DNA of 64,000 bases from Roseicyclus marinus (lineage in GTDB: Bacteria > Pseudomonadota > Alphaproteobacteria > Rhodobacterales > Rhodobacteraceae): the NCBI RefSeq assembly GCF_036322625.1, contig NZ_AP027266.1:2607001-2671000 (forward strand). Reading direction: 5' to 3'. The notes below the pieces were generated by a model, which searched no databases, was not told where the DNA came from, and saw only the letters and a program-made list of their open reading frames with translations. The translations under genes were made by a program, and so were the position numbers. Shown piece by piece: positions 8,465-15,660 of this stretch (its first letter is position 1; each line of letters opens with the position of its first letter).

Positions 8465-8783
8465 GGGCGTGGAGCCTCCTGAAACCTCGGGTGCCGGGGG
8501 CGATCTGCCCCCCCAGCTGCGCTGGCTGAAGCGGCTGGTGACGGTTCTGACCGTGACGATGATCGGCGGGGTTCTAGCGATCAGCGCGGTGCTTGTCATC
8601 CGGTTGAACGCCGAAAGCGCGCCGGTGTTCGTCGCGCCGGGCGATTTCGTGCTGCCGGATGGCGTGGGATTGGTCGGGATCAGCGTGGTCGAGGGGCGCG
8701 TGGTCGTCGTGGGCGATGACGGGATGATCCGGGTTTTCGACAGCGAAAGCCGGGAGATGATCCGCGAGATACCGGTGGAATGA
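8463..8783 (+). CDS. DUF6476 family single-span membrane protein
   Basis: A 106-residue protein with one transmembrane helix at about residues 29-49 (LTVTMIGGVLAISAVLVIRL) after a proline-rich cytoplasmic N-terminus. The C-terminal half is a small beta-rich domain ending in EMIREIPVE. I recognise it as the DUF6476 family, found next to rluD in Rhodobacterales; this is from memory. The start ATG 8463 shares bases with the divergent rluD start (CATG at 8462-8465). A GTG two codons later is an alternative. Function unknown. Confidence 0.65.
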   Translation: MGVEPPETSGAGGDLPPQLRWLKRLVTVLTVTMIGGVLAISAVLVIRLNAESAPVFVAPGDFVLPDGVGLVGISVVEGRVVVVGDDGMIRVFDSESREMIREIPVE

Positions 8784-8790
8784 GGGGGGA

Positions 8791-8867
8791 TGGTACCAGC
8801 GCCCCGGCTCGAACGGGGGACCTCCTGATCCACAATCAGGCGCTCTAACCAACTGAGCTACGCCGGC
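8791..8867 (-). tRNA. tRNA-His (anticodon GTG), without G-1
   Basis: Full cloverleaf on the minus strand, with encoded CCA at 8791-8793 and the anticodon at 8831-8833 between a CCTGA/TCAGG stem. The D-arm sequence AGCTCAGTTGGTTAGAGC and T-arm GTTCGAGCC are standard. The acceptor stem is GCCGGCG with CGCTGGT, followed by A at position 73. The base before G1 is T, not the extra G-1 that most bacterial tRNA-His genes encode opposite C73. This fits the known alphaproteobacterial exception. Confidence 0.95.
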
Positions 8868-8919
8868 ACAACAGTGTCTGGCGCGGGGGATAGCGCCGGG
8901 GGCCGAGGATTGCAAGGGG

Positions 8920-9429
8920 TCAGGCGCGCGGGGAAAGCGGGCGCGCCCATTCCTGTTCCACGAGGTCCTGGCCGAAGCTGTGAACGGGTTTCGAGGCGAT
9001 GCAGGCAAAGCCGTTTCGCGCATAAAGCGCGCAGGCCGCGCGGTGGCTTTCATGGGTCCAGAGCGTCATACGGCCATAGCCCGCCCCGCGCGCGAATTCC
9101 ATGCAGGTGTCGAGCAGGCGTTGGCCAAGGCCGATGCCCCGCGCCTGCGGCTCCAAGAGGAACAGGCGCAGCTTGGCGGTGTCGGGCGCGGGCCCCGCGA
9201 CGCAGAAGATGGAGCCAAGGCGGCGCCCCCCGGCCCGCGCGATCCAGCCGCGTTCGCGGGCGGGGTCGTGATGGTCGAGGAAATCGGCCAGGATGCGGGC
9301 GACGAGCGGTTCGAAACTCGCGTCAAAGCCCGCCTCGGCGGCATAAAGCTCGGCATGGCGCTGGATCAGCCAGCCCGCATCGCCGATGCGCAGGGTATCA
9401 AGCACCACCTCGCTTGCAGAAAGCGCCAT
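8920..9429 (-). CDS. GNAT family N-acetyltransferase
   Basis: A 169-residue acetyl-CoA-dependent acetyltransferase. The acetyl-CoA pyrophosphate loop is the RGIGLGQRLL segment at about residue 96, preceded by the beta strand KLRLFLLEP, and the ALYARNGF motif follows near the C-terminus. The domain is of the kind often fused to MarR regulators, here stand-alone. It is divergent from the DUF6324 gene. The acceptor substrate cannot be predicted. Confidence 0.83.
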   Translation of the reverse strand: MALSASEVVLDTLRIGDAGWLIQRHAELYAAEAGFDASFEPLVARILADFLDHHDPARERGWIARAGGRRLGSIFCVAGPAPDTAKLRLFLLEPQARGIGLGQRLLDTCMEFARGAGYGRMTLWTHESHRAACALYARNGFACIASKPVHSFGQDLVEQEWARPLSPRA

Positions 9430-9469
9430 CTGCCGCTACCTCCGGTCTTCAGTTTTGGAGATGGCACCG

Positions 9470-9667
9470 ATGGGCATCAACAGCGAAAGCGACATGGCGG
9501 CGAATTTGCAGATCGGGCCGACGACGCTTGGCATGGTCAGGATCTACGTGGAGGGCGATGGGATCGACCTGCCGCTCGACTTCGACCCCGAAGAGGCCGA
9601 GGAGATCGCCGAGGAATTGCGCGCGGCGGCGGCGGCGGCCCGCGCGATGGGCAAGAAGCAGCGCTGA
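9470..9667 (+). CDS. DUF6324 family small protein
   Basis: A 65-residue acidic protein: an N-terminal beta segment (GPTTLGMVRIYVEG) followed by a charged helix rich in Glu and Ala. ATG 9470 is chosen because GGAG lies 9 bases upstream and the protein then begins MGINSESDMA. It matches the DUF6324 family of Rhodobacteraceae from memory. No function is known. Its stop is followed directly by a partial RIME-like palindrome. Confidence 0.65.
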   Translation: MGINSESDMAANLQIGPTTLGMVRIYVEGDGIDLPLDFDPEEAEEIAEELRAAAAAARAMGKKQR

Positions 9668-9674
9668 GCGTTAC

Positions 9675-9730
9675 AGCCTGTCGCGGAAAAGTGGGAACCG
9701 GTTTTCCGCGTCCCGGACAGGCGACATCAT
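9675..9730. repeat. Partial RIME-like palindrome (first half only)
   Basis: Contains the core AAAAGTGGGAACCGGTTTT flanked by inverted arms CCTGTCGCGG and CCGCGTCCCGGACAGG. It corresponds to the first palindrome of the longer elements at 12004, 31066 and 32446. Its far end supplies the TGA stop of the convergent MmcB gene. Confidence 0.8.
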
Positions 9731-10185
9731 AGCACCAGCCCCGGATCGCGCAGGGATTGCAGGCGCAGCGCCGCGTGGCGCGCGAAGCGCTGGGTCACGG
9801 CCTTGCGGCGCGCGGGGGGCAATTTCACCTCGGGCCCCATGCGCAGGATTTCCGCGTCATAGGCATCGGCGATGATGAGCCCGGTGCCATCGGGCAGGAG
9901 ATCGGTCGGAAAGCCGTCGTCCACGGCCCAGAAATAGCGGTCGCCCCATTCCAGATACCCTTCCCACTTGGCGTCCGAGGTGAAATCGGCGCGGGAGGAT
10001 TTGCATTCGATCACCCACAGCTCACCCCTTGGCCCAAGCGCCATCACATCCAGCCGCTTGCCGCGTTCGGGGGTGAATTCGGGCAGCGTCACGAAATCAT
10101 GGCTGCGCAGATGCCGACACACGCCCCGCGCCAGAAGCTGGCCGGGGGCAAGCGCGTCGGGGGCATGGGGGGCCGGGTCGAACAT
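9727..10185 (-). CDS. mmcB: MmcB family DNA repair protein
   Basis: A 152-residue protein with a PD-(D/E)XK nuclease-like core: KRLDVMALG supplies the Asp and WVIECKSS the Glu-x-Lys pair, at about residues 45-65. MmcB was described in Caulobacter as a DNA-damage-response protein that works with the ImuB/DnaE2 mutagenesis system; here that link is by homology only, since no imuAB is in the window. ATG 10185 (MFDPAPHAPD) is preferred to an upstream TTG. Its stop codon falls inside the repeat element. Confidence 0.8.
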   Translation of the reverse strand: MFDPAPHAPDALAPGQLLARGVCRHLRSHDFVTLPEFTPERGKRLDVMALGPRGELWVIECKSSRADFTSDAKWEGYLEWGDRYFWAVDDGFPTDLLPDGTGLIIADAYDAEILRMGPEVKLPPARRKAVTQRFARHAALRLQSLRDPGLVL

Positions 10186-10269
10186 GGGCGGAAAGATGGA
10201 ACATTTGCGGAACAAAGGCAAGGTGGGCGCAGGCCTTGTCAGAATCTGCCATGACCCCTATCTGCGGTG

Positions 10270-10299
10270 TTGACGGATCTGCTCGTCCCGTGCCTGTGG
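10270..10299 (+). promoter_or_regulatory. Putative promoter of the 6S RNA gene
   Basis: TTGACG at 10270-10275 is followed after 17 bases by a weak -10 (CCTGTG), which would start transcription near 10303-10306, just before the RNA's closing stem. Consensus match only; the -10 is poor. Confidence 0.35.
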
Positions 10300-10434
10300 C
10301 AAAATTCCGGTGGCCTTAAGCATTTCCGAGGGAGCTGGCTCTGATCGGATCCTGGTTCGATTACCTGGCGCCCACCTGTATTTACAGGTCCTCGGGAATT
10401 GACGCCTCCACGGATGCTGCGGTCCCCGTCACAG
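10294..10434 (+). ncRNA. ssrS: 6S RNA (approximate ends)
   Basis: Non-coding stretch that folds like alphaproteobacterial 6S RNA, which binds the sigma-70 polymerase by imitating an open promoter. A closing stem pairs TTCCGGTGG (10305) with CCACGGA (10409), with one bulged base. An inner stem pairs TTCCGAGG (10324) with CCTCGGGAA (10390), leaving a large asymmetric bubble between them, and the terminal hairpin includes CACCTGTATTTACAGGT. A strong terminator follows. No open frame of note crosses it. The family is recalled by pattern; exact ends are not determinable here. Confidence 0.65.
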
Positions 10435-10435
10435 G

Positions 10436-10467
10436 AAAACGCCGCCCTGATCAGGGGCGGCGTTTTT
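10436..10467. terminator. Bidirectional rho-independent terminator
   Basis: Stem CGCCGCCC / GGGCGGCG with loop TGATCAG is flanked by AAAAC on the left and TTTTT on the right, so it can end the 6S RNA on the plus strand and the membrane-protein gene on the minus strand. Confidence 0.85.
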
Positions 10468-10484
10468 CGTGAGGGCGTGATGGG

Positions 10485-10796
10485 TCAGCGGCGGCGGTCG
10501 TCGGTGCGGACCGGGATCGGGATCGCGTCATAGCTGCGGATCGCGTCGCGCTTGCCGCCCCGATCGTCGTCGTCATCCTCGCCCATGGTCATGATCTTGT
10601 AGCCGATCTGGGCCGAGCCGAAGGTGATGGTGCAGAAGACGACCAGCATCAAAAGGGCGATCGGCCCTTCGGCGGTATGGGTCACGAGATGCCAAAGCCC
10701 GCCCACGTCGAAGGCCAGAAGCATCCCCACGAAGGCCAGCGCGATGACAAGGCCAAAGGCGGCGTGACGCAGGATGAAGCGGATATGGTCAGGCAT
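10485..10796 (-). CDS. Small membrane protein with acidic cytoplasmic segment
   Basis: A 103-residue protein with two helices, at about residues 10-30 (RHAAFGLVIALAFVGMLLAF) and 44-68, followed by an Asp run (GEDDDDD) and an Arg-rich tail. It looks like a conserved Rhodobacterales inner-membrane protein; I know no function. ATG 10796 fits the homologous start MPDHIRF. It lies tail-to-tail with the 6S RNA gene. Confidence 0.65.
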   Translation of the reverse strand: MPDHIRFILRHAAFGLVIALAFVGMLLAFDVGGLWHLVTHTAEGPIALLMLVVFCTITFGSAQIGYKIMTMGEDDDDDRGGKRDAIRSYDAIPIPVRTDDRRR

Positions 10797-10897
10797 GGGC
10801 GACTCCTGTTGCTTGGAATGAAGTCTATGCCGCGCCCGGTGCCTTGCAAGGGGGCGCGACATCAGGGTCGCAAGATCGGCGCGCGATTGCCCGAAAA

Positions 10898-11815
10898 TCA
10901 GGCAGAGGACAGCGCGAGCCAGCCGATATAGCCCGCATAGACCGCGAGAAAGCCCGCGCCCGCCCCGCGCCCGATCCGCCCCGTGGCAAGGAACAGGAGG
11001 AGAAGCGCCACCGATCCCGCGACCAGCGCCAGATCGACGATGGACAGCGCCGCAGGCACGGGGATGGGCACGATCACGGCCGTCAGACCGAGAATGGCCA
11101 GGATGTTGAACACGTTCGAGCCAAGGATATTGCCCAGCGCCAGCCCCGCCTCCCCCCGGCGGGCGGCGATGATGGAGGTGGCCAGTTCCGGCAGGGAGGT
11201 GCCCACGGCCACCACGGTCAGGCCGATCACGGTTTCGCTGATGCCGATGGCCCGTGCGATGCCGCTTGCCCCCTCGACCAGAAGCCATGCACCCGCGATC
11301 AGCGTGGCCAGCCCGCCAAGGATGTAGAGCAGCATCGGGGCCACGCCCATCACGATCTCGGGCACGAGTTCCGCGCTGCCGTCGCGGCCCAGTTGCCGCC
11401 AGATATAGAGCGCGAGGGCCGCGAGCAGGATCGCGCCCTCGACCCGGCCCACGGTGACGCCCACAAGGATCACGCCGATGCCCATGATCGTGGCGAGGAT
11501 GAGCCAGATACGATCCTCCACCCCCGCGGCTTCAGCCGTGACGGGCGCGATCAGGGCGGCAAGCCCGAGGATCAGGAGAATATTGGCGATGTTGGAGCCC
11601 AGGACATTGCCGATGGCGATGCCCGGCGCACCGGCAAGCGCGGCAGAGACCGAGGTCAGCATCTCGGGCATGGAGGTGCCGAAGCCCAGAACCACCGCGC
11701 CCACGACCGCCATGGGAAGCCGCATCCGTGTGGCCAGCGCCACACCGCCGCGCACCAACCCCTCGCCCCCGCCCAGAAGGAGCGCGAGGCCGATCACCAC
11801 CATCAAGATATCCAT
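10898..11815 (-). CDS. Calcium/sodium antiporter (CaCA family, YrbG-like)
   Basis: A 305-residue cation exchanger of the inner membrane with about ten helices. The two alpha-repeats that form the ion-binding centre are plain: GFGTSMPEM plus GNVLGSNIAN in the first half, and VGTSLPELAT plus GNILGSNVFN in the second, in opposite topology. Start ATG 11815 gives the usual MDILMVVIG N-terminus. Family call is secure; transported ion pair (Ca2+/Na+ or K+-dependent) is inferred from family. Confidence 0.9.
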   Translation of the reverse strand: MDILMVVIGLALLLGGGEGLVRGGVALATRMRLPMAVVGAVVLGFGTSMPEMLTSVSAALAGAPGIAIGNVLGSNIANILLILGLAALIAPVTAEAAGVEDRIWLILATIMGIGVILVGVTVGRVEGAILLAALALYIWRQLGRDGSAELVPEIVMGVAPMLLYILGGLATLIAGAWLLVEGASGIARAIGISETVIGLTVVAVGTSLPELATSIIAARRGEAGLALGNILGSNVFNILAILGLTAVIVPIPVPAALSIVDLALVAGSVALLLLFLATGRIGRGAGAGFLAVYAGYIGWLALSSA

Positions 11816-12003
11816 CCGTCCCTCGCGACCGGGCGGCGGCGCCATGCTTGCGCGGCCTGTCCCCTCGGCTCAGGTGGGGGGAGGCAGGGGTCACGGCAAG
11901 CCCCCGTGGCGGTGATTTCGCGGGCCGGTCAGGCCGGGGCGTGGCGCGGTCACGGGCGGTCTGTCGGGGTGCCAACCGCGCCCCCGTTGCGGGCAACAGG
12001 CGC

Positions 12004-12109
12004 TAGAGCGCGTCGCGTTCATGCGCAGTCACGCATCGCCCTCCAACCTTTTGATGTCGCATGTCCGGGGCGCGTAAAACCGGTTCCCACTTTTGCGCGA
12101 CAGGCTCTA
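12004..12109 (-). repeat. RIME-like element, 106 bp, with TAGAGC terminal inverted repeats
   Basis: Both ends read inward as TAGAGC followed by a GTCGC-containing arm, forming 12-13 bp terminal inverted repeats. Inside are two palindromes; the first has the core AAAAGTGGGA...CCGGTTTT (here AAAAC at the + side). The core and the 106-bp length recall the RIME1 elements of Rhizobiales. The terminal TAG at 12107-12109 is the stop codon of the neighbouring GNAT gene. Confidence 0.85.
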
Positions 12110-12649
12110 GCGCCCCGCCTCCGGCCCCGCACGGGTCAGAAGGGTCACGGCGGCCCCGCGAAACACGGCAGTCCGCATGGGAGAGAACCCGAAGCGCCCG
12201 GCCACGCGGCGCGAGACGACATGCCCCTCTTCGATCATGCAGACAAGGCGCGCGGCCCCGAATGCCCTGTCGGCCCAGCCCAACATGGCAGCCACGCCTT
12301 CGGTCGCGATCCCCCGACCCCAGGCCGGGCGCGACAGGACCCAGCCCGCTTCGGGCCAATCGTCGAAATCCGGGCCGAGATCGCGACCGAACCGCGCCAG
12401 CCCCATCTCGCCCAGAAAGGTGCCGGTTTCCCGATCCTCCACCGCCCAGTAGCCATGCCCATGGGCGGGCCACATCGCGCGGTAGCGGTCCAGCCGCGCC
12501 GCAATCTCGTCCGGCGCAAAGGGCCTGCCGCCGATGAAGCGCACGACGTCCGGATCGGACCACATCGTGACCATCGCGGGCAGGTCGCCGTCGTGATGGG
12601 GGCGCAGGCGGAGCCGCGCGGTGTCGATCACCGGGGCTGTGGCGGCCAA
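12107..12649 (-). CDS. GNAT family N-acetyltransferase (RimJ/RimL type)
   Basis: A 180-residue acetyltransferase of the Acetyltransf_3 kind: it opens with IDTARLRLRPHHDGD, has the acetyl-CoA loop PAWGRGIATEG at about residues 113-123, and SRRVAGRFGF near the end. The start is uncertain: TTG 12649 lies two bases after the nusB stop with a GAGG site 9 bases upstream, and GTG 12631 is an alternative; no good ATG exists. The stop TAG is part of the adjacent RIME-like repeat, so the C-terminus may have been set by its insertion. Confidence 0.75.
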   Translation of the reverse strand: MAATAPVIDTARLRLRPHHDGDLPAMVTMWSDPDVVRFIGGRPFAPDEIAARLDRYRAMWPAHGHGYWAVEDRETGTFLGEMGLARFGRDLGPDFDDWPEAGWVLSRPAWGRGIATEGVAAMLGWADRAFGAARLVCMIEEGHVVSRRVAGRFGFSPMRTAVFRGAAVTLLTRAGPEAGR

Positions 12650-12650
12650 G

Positions 12651-13154
12651 TCAGAACGCCTCGGGCTTTGCCTCGCGCGCCATGTGGTCGAGCACGGCAT
12701 TGACGAATTTCGGCTCTTTCCCCTCGGGGAAAAAGGCGCGGGCGACATCGACATATTCGCTGATCACGACCTTGGGGGGGGCGTCGCCCGCCACAAGCTC
12801 GGCCCCGGCGGCGCGAAAGAGCGCGCGCAGCGTGGGATCGATGCGATGGATGGGCCATTTCGCCACCAGCGCGCGGTCGGTCATCTGGTCGATCTTCGCC
12901 TGCCAGGTCACCGCATCCTCGAGCGTCTTGGCGAAGAGATCGGGATCGCCCTCGGCCATCTCCTCGCCCTCGTAGATCGCGCCGAAGCGGTGCGTCTCGA
13001 ATTCGCGGCGCACCACCTGCCGGGTCTGGCCCGAGGCCTCCATCTGGAAGAGCGCCTGCACGGCATAGAGCCGCGCTGCCGATTTCATCTGGCGGCGTTC
13101 CTCGCGCGTGGGGGGTTTGGGCTGGCGCGGGGTCGGATCGGGATCGTCGGTCAT
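12651..13154 (-). CDS. nusB: Transcription antitermination factor NusB
   Basis: A 167-residue all-helical RNA-binding protein that with NusE (S10) binds boxA and prevents early termination in rRNA operons. The family markers SAARLYAVQALFQ near residue 25 and PPKVVISEYVDVARAFFPEGKEPKFVNAVLDHMA at the C-terminus are clear. It overlaps the ribH stop by four bases (ATGA), as in many alphaproteobacteria where nusB closes the riboflavin operon. Confidence 0.93.
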   Translation of the reverse strand: MTDDPDPTPRQPKPPTREERRQMKSAARLYAVQALFQMEASGQTRQVVRREFETHRFGAIYEGEEMAEGDPDLFAKTLEDAVTWQAKIDQMTDRALVAKWPIHRIDPTLRALFRAAGAELVAGDAPPKVVISEYVDVARAFFPEGKEPKFVNAVLDHMAREAKPEAF

Positions 13155-13702
13155 GCCGTGGTCGGGCCTTTCGTATCGCCCGCGACCTCGATCACATCGG
13201 GGCGGGGCTTGAAACCGACGCCGCCTTTAGGCTGGCCGAACCGGCGCGTCAACGCGATGAGGTAGAGGGCCGCCGCCGCCGCCCCGCCCGCGGTGTTCAG
13301 CCGCGCGGCATCGGCGCGTTCCTCGGCCTGTTCGCGGTTTTCCACGGTGATGATGCCGTTGCCGATGCAGACCCCCTGCATCCCCAGAAGCGTCAGCGCG
13401 CGGCTGCTTTCGTTCACGACCACGTCGTAATGGCTGGTCGCGCCCCGGATCACGCAGCCCAGCGCGACGAAGCCGTCGAAATTCGACAGGCGGTGCGCGA
13501 TGCCGATGGCGGTCGGGATTTCGAGCGAGCCCGGCACCTCGATCGTTTCATGGGTGGCGCCCGCCTGATCCAGCACGGCGCGCGCGGCATCAAGCTGGGC
13601 CTTGGCGATGGCGGTGTAATAGGGGGCGATGACGATGGCGATCTTGACCGGTTTGTCGAAGGCGGGCAGGCCCATGTCGTTGTCGGAATGTCCGGCCATC
13701 AT
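13151..13702 (-). CDS. ribH: 6,7-dimethyl-8-ribityllumazine synthase
   Basis: Condenses the pyrimidine from the RibD branch with 3,4-dihydroxy-2-butanone 4-phosphate from RibB to give lumazine, the penultimate riboflavin step. The 183-residue protein has EVPGSLEIP, ALGCVIRGATSHYD (substrate and phosphate contacts, with the catalytic His), and GNGIITVEN with the EQAEER stretch. The C-terminal extension after RRFGQPKGG is longer than in E. coli. It overlaps both neighbours by four bases, in one operon with ribB and nusB. Confidence 0.93.
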   Translation of the reverse strand: MMAGHSDNDMGLPAFDKPVKIAIVIAPYYTAIAKAQLDAARAVLDQAGATHETIEVPGSLEIPTAIGIAHRLSNFDGFVALGCVIRGATSHYDVVVNESSRALTLLGMQGVCIGNGIITVENREQAEERADAARLNTAGGAAAAALYLIALTRRFGQPKGGVGFKPRPDVIEVAGDTKGPTTA

Positions 13703-14829
13703 CCAAGCTCCGAGATCTTGCGGGTTCCGGTGATCGAGAGGCCGTAAGCCTCGAGACCCACGACACGCGGTTTGGGCGAATTGGTGAGAAGGATCATCTC
13801 GCTGATGCCCAAGGACGACAGGATCTGCGCGCCCAGACCGTATTGGCGCAGGATCTGGGGGCTGACCTCGTCGCCCACGGCAAGCTTCATGGTCAGGTCG
13901 CGCAAGAGGACCAGGACGCCGCGCCCTTCGGCGGCGATGAGGCGCATCGCATCGCCGAATTCCCCGGCCCGGCCACGGGGGCCCGTGCCTACCACGTCGA
14001 GCAGCGGGTCCATCGCATGCATCCGCACCAGAACCGGATCGGGGCCGGAAATGTCGCCCTTGACCAGGACGATATGTTCGGCCCCTTGGGTCTCGTCGGT
14101 GTAGATCCGCAGGGTCCAGTCGCCGCCGAATTCGCTGGTGATCGTGCGTTCCTCGCGCAGCTTGACGAGGTTGTCATGCCGACGACGGTAGGAGATCAGG
14201 TCGCTGATCGTGCCGATCTTGAGGTTGTGGCGCTGCGCGAAGGCCACGAGGTCAGGCAGCCGCGCCATGGTGCCGTCCTCGTTCATGATCTCGCAGATCA
14301 CGCCCGAGGGGTTGAGGCCCGCAAGGCGGCTGATGTCGACAGCCGCCTCGGTATGGCCTGCGCGCACGAGCACCCCGCCATCGCGGGCGCGCAGCGGAAA
14401 GACATGGCCGGGGGTGGCGATATCGGCGGCCCCCCGGCTGGCATCGATGGCCACCTGCACGGTGCGCGCGCGGTCGGCGGCGGAAATGCCGGTCGTCACC
14501 CCCTCGCGCGCCTCGATCGACAGGGTGAAGGCGGTTTCATGCCGCGAGGAATTGTTCGTCGACATGAGCGGCAGGCCCAGCTCGTCGATCCGGGCGCTCG
14601 TCATGGACAGGCAGATCAACCCGCGCCCATGGGTCGCCATGAAATTGATCACATCGGGCGTGGCCCATTGCGCGGGGATCACCAGGTCGCCCTCGTTCTC
14701 GCGATCCTCGTGATCGACGAGGATGAACATGTGGCCGTTGCGGGCCTCCTCGAGGATTTCCTCGATGGGGGAAATCGCGTCCGACCAGTCGCGCTCGACG
14801 GGGCCGGGCTGTTCGTAGGGTTGCGTCAT
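13699..14829 (-). CDS. ribB: 3,4-dihydroxy-2-butanone-4-phosphate synthase with degenerate GTP cyclohydrolase II domain
   Basis: A 376-residue RibBA-type two-domain protein. The N-terminal RibB half is intact: DHEDRENEGDLVIPA acidic metal site, STNNSSRHETAF, and AGHTEAAVDISRL. The C-terminal half aligns in layout with RibA, but where RibA needs a zinc triad of Cys and the arginine of the GSxRCDC stretch, this protein reads LLDVVGTGPRGRAGEFGD, with no Cys at all. The second activity is therefore probably lost, and a separate ribA must exist elsewhere. ATG 14829 removes an unrelated leader. Confidence 0.9.
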   Translation of the reverse strand: MTQPYEQPGPVERDWSDAISPIEEILEEARNGHMFILVDHEDRENEGDLVIPAQWATPDVINFMATHGRGLICLSMTSARIDELGLPLMSTNNSSRHETAFTLSIEAREGVTTGISAADRARTVQVAIDASRGAADIATPGHVFPLRARDGGVLVRAGHTEAAVDISRLAGLNPSGVICEIMNEDGTMARLPDLVAFAQRHNLKIGTISDLISYRRRHDNLVKLREERTITSEFGGDWTLRIYTDETQGAEHIVLVKGDISGPDPVLVRMHAMDPLLDVVGTGPRGRAGEFGDAMRLIAAEGRGVLVLLRDLTMKLAVGDEVSPQILRQYGLGAQILSSLGISEMILLTNSPKPRVVGLEAYGLSITGTRKISELG

Positions 14830-14940
14830 CGTCGTCCTCTTGCCGCATGGCGGGTCTGGCGGCAGATAGCCCGTGCCCGGCAGGGGCGCAATCCGCGCGA
14901 CCCCTGCAGGGCCGCACATAGACCATGCCCTGCGCGATGA

Positions 14941-15519
14941 CTAGGCCGCGCCCGGTGTCCCGAAGATGACGTCGCGGTCCAGAACGCCGCCAAAGCCCGC
15001 GACCGACCCCCAGCCGCGTTCGATGCCCGTGGCCGCCACCAGAACCACGGCATCGGCGGGCAGGCTGTGGCCTGCCATGAGCGCGCGCAGGCTGTCGCGG
15101 GTTTCGCGCCAGGGCGCGGTGAAGGCGGGCGCGCGGCCCGCCCCCTCGATCAGCTCGGGCTGGGCGGCCAGAACCGCCTCGGGCGCGGTGGGCGCATAGA
15201 TGGCGGCAAGCCGGGTCGCCGCCCCGTCAAGCGTGCCAAGCCGTGCGGCGACGGGCGCGGACAGCCGCGTCTCGCCCCGCCGCAGGTCGAGCGCATTGCC
15301 CGAAAAGAGAAAGGCCACGATATCCTGCCCCGATGTCGCGCGGATCGTGGCATAGGTCCTGTAGGGCAGGCCCAGCCGCTCGGCGCGCTTCACGCGGAGC
15401 CGCACCACCTCCAAGGGCAGGCTGGGCAGAAGCGCCGCGCGCGCCTTGGTCCAGGCCAGCTTGCGAAAGCCGTAGCCCGCCTCCATCGTCGGTCCGCCGT
15501 TATGCCCCAGCCCGCTCAT
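14941..15519 (-). CDS. Conserved hypothetical protein in the rib operon
   Basis: A 192-residue protein between ribE and ribB on the same strand. It opens MSGLGHNGGPTME and has a basic stretch VVRLRVKRAERLGLPYRTY, followed by a beta-alpha region with Ala-rich helices; no signal peptide, no membrane segment, no metal motif that I can see. The central SGQDIVAFLFSGNAL might form a sheet edge. I do not recognise the family. Its operon position suggests it is transcribed with the riboflavin genes without proving a shared function. Confidence 0.6.
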   Translation of the reverse strand: MSGLGHNGGPTMEAGYGFRKLAWTKARAALLPSLPLEVVRLRVKRAERLGLPYRTYATIRATSGQDIVAFLFSGNALDLRRGETRLSAPVAARLGTLDGAATRLAAIYAPTAPEAVLAAQPELIEGAGRAPAFTAPWRETRDSLRALMAGHSLPADAVVLVAATGIERGWGSVAGFGGVLDRDVIFGTPGAA

Positions 15520-15592
15520 GATGCGCCCTCCGTCCTCGCAGGATGGCATCGGGGCTCAGGGGCGTCCAGCGGGATCGCCATGACGGACCGAT

Positions 15593-15640
15593 GCTTCTCT
15601 GTTTCGAAAATATCCCCGCCGGAGGCATCCGCAGCCGCCA
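15593..15640. repeat. Dispersed repeat (CTTCTCTGTTTC...AAATATCCC type), copy 1
   Basis: CTTCTCTGTTTC followed two bases later by AAATATCCCC is found here and, in reverse orientation, at 58975-59035. It lies in the gap between ribE and the hypothetical gene. Confidence 0.55.
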
Positions 15641-15660
15641 CGGGCGCGCCGTCCGAAAGC

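Noticed and set aside
10797-11288. Upstream extension of the small membrane protein near the 6S RNA
   Set aside because: The extension reads in the wrong frame through the Ca/Na exchanger gene and has shadow-like composition.
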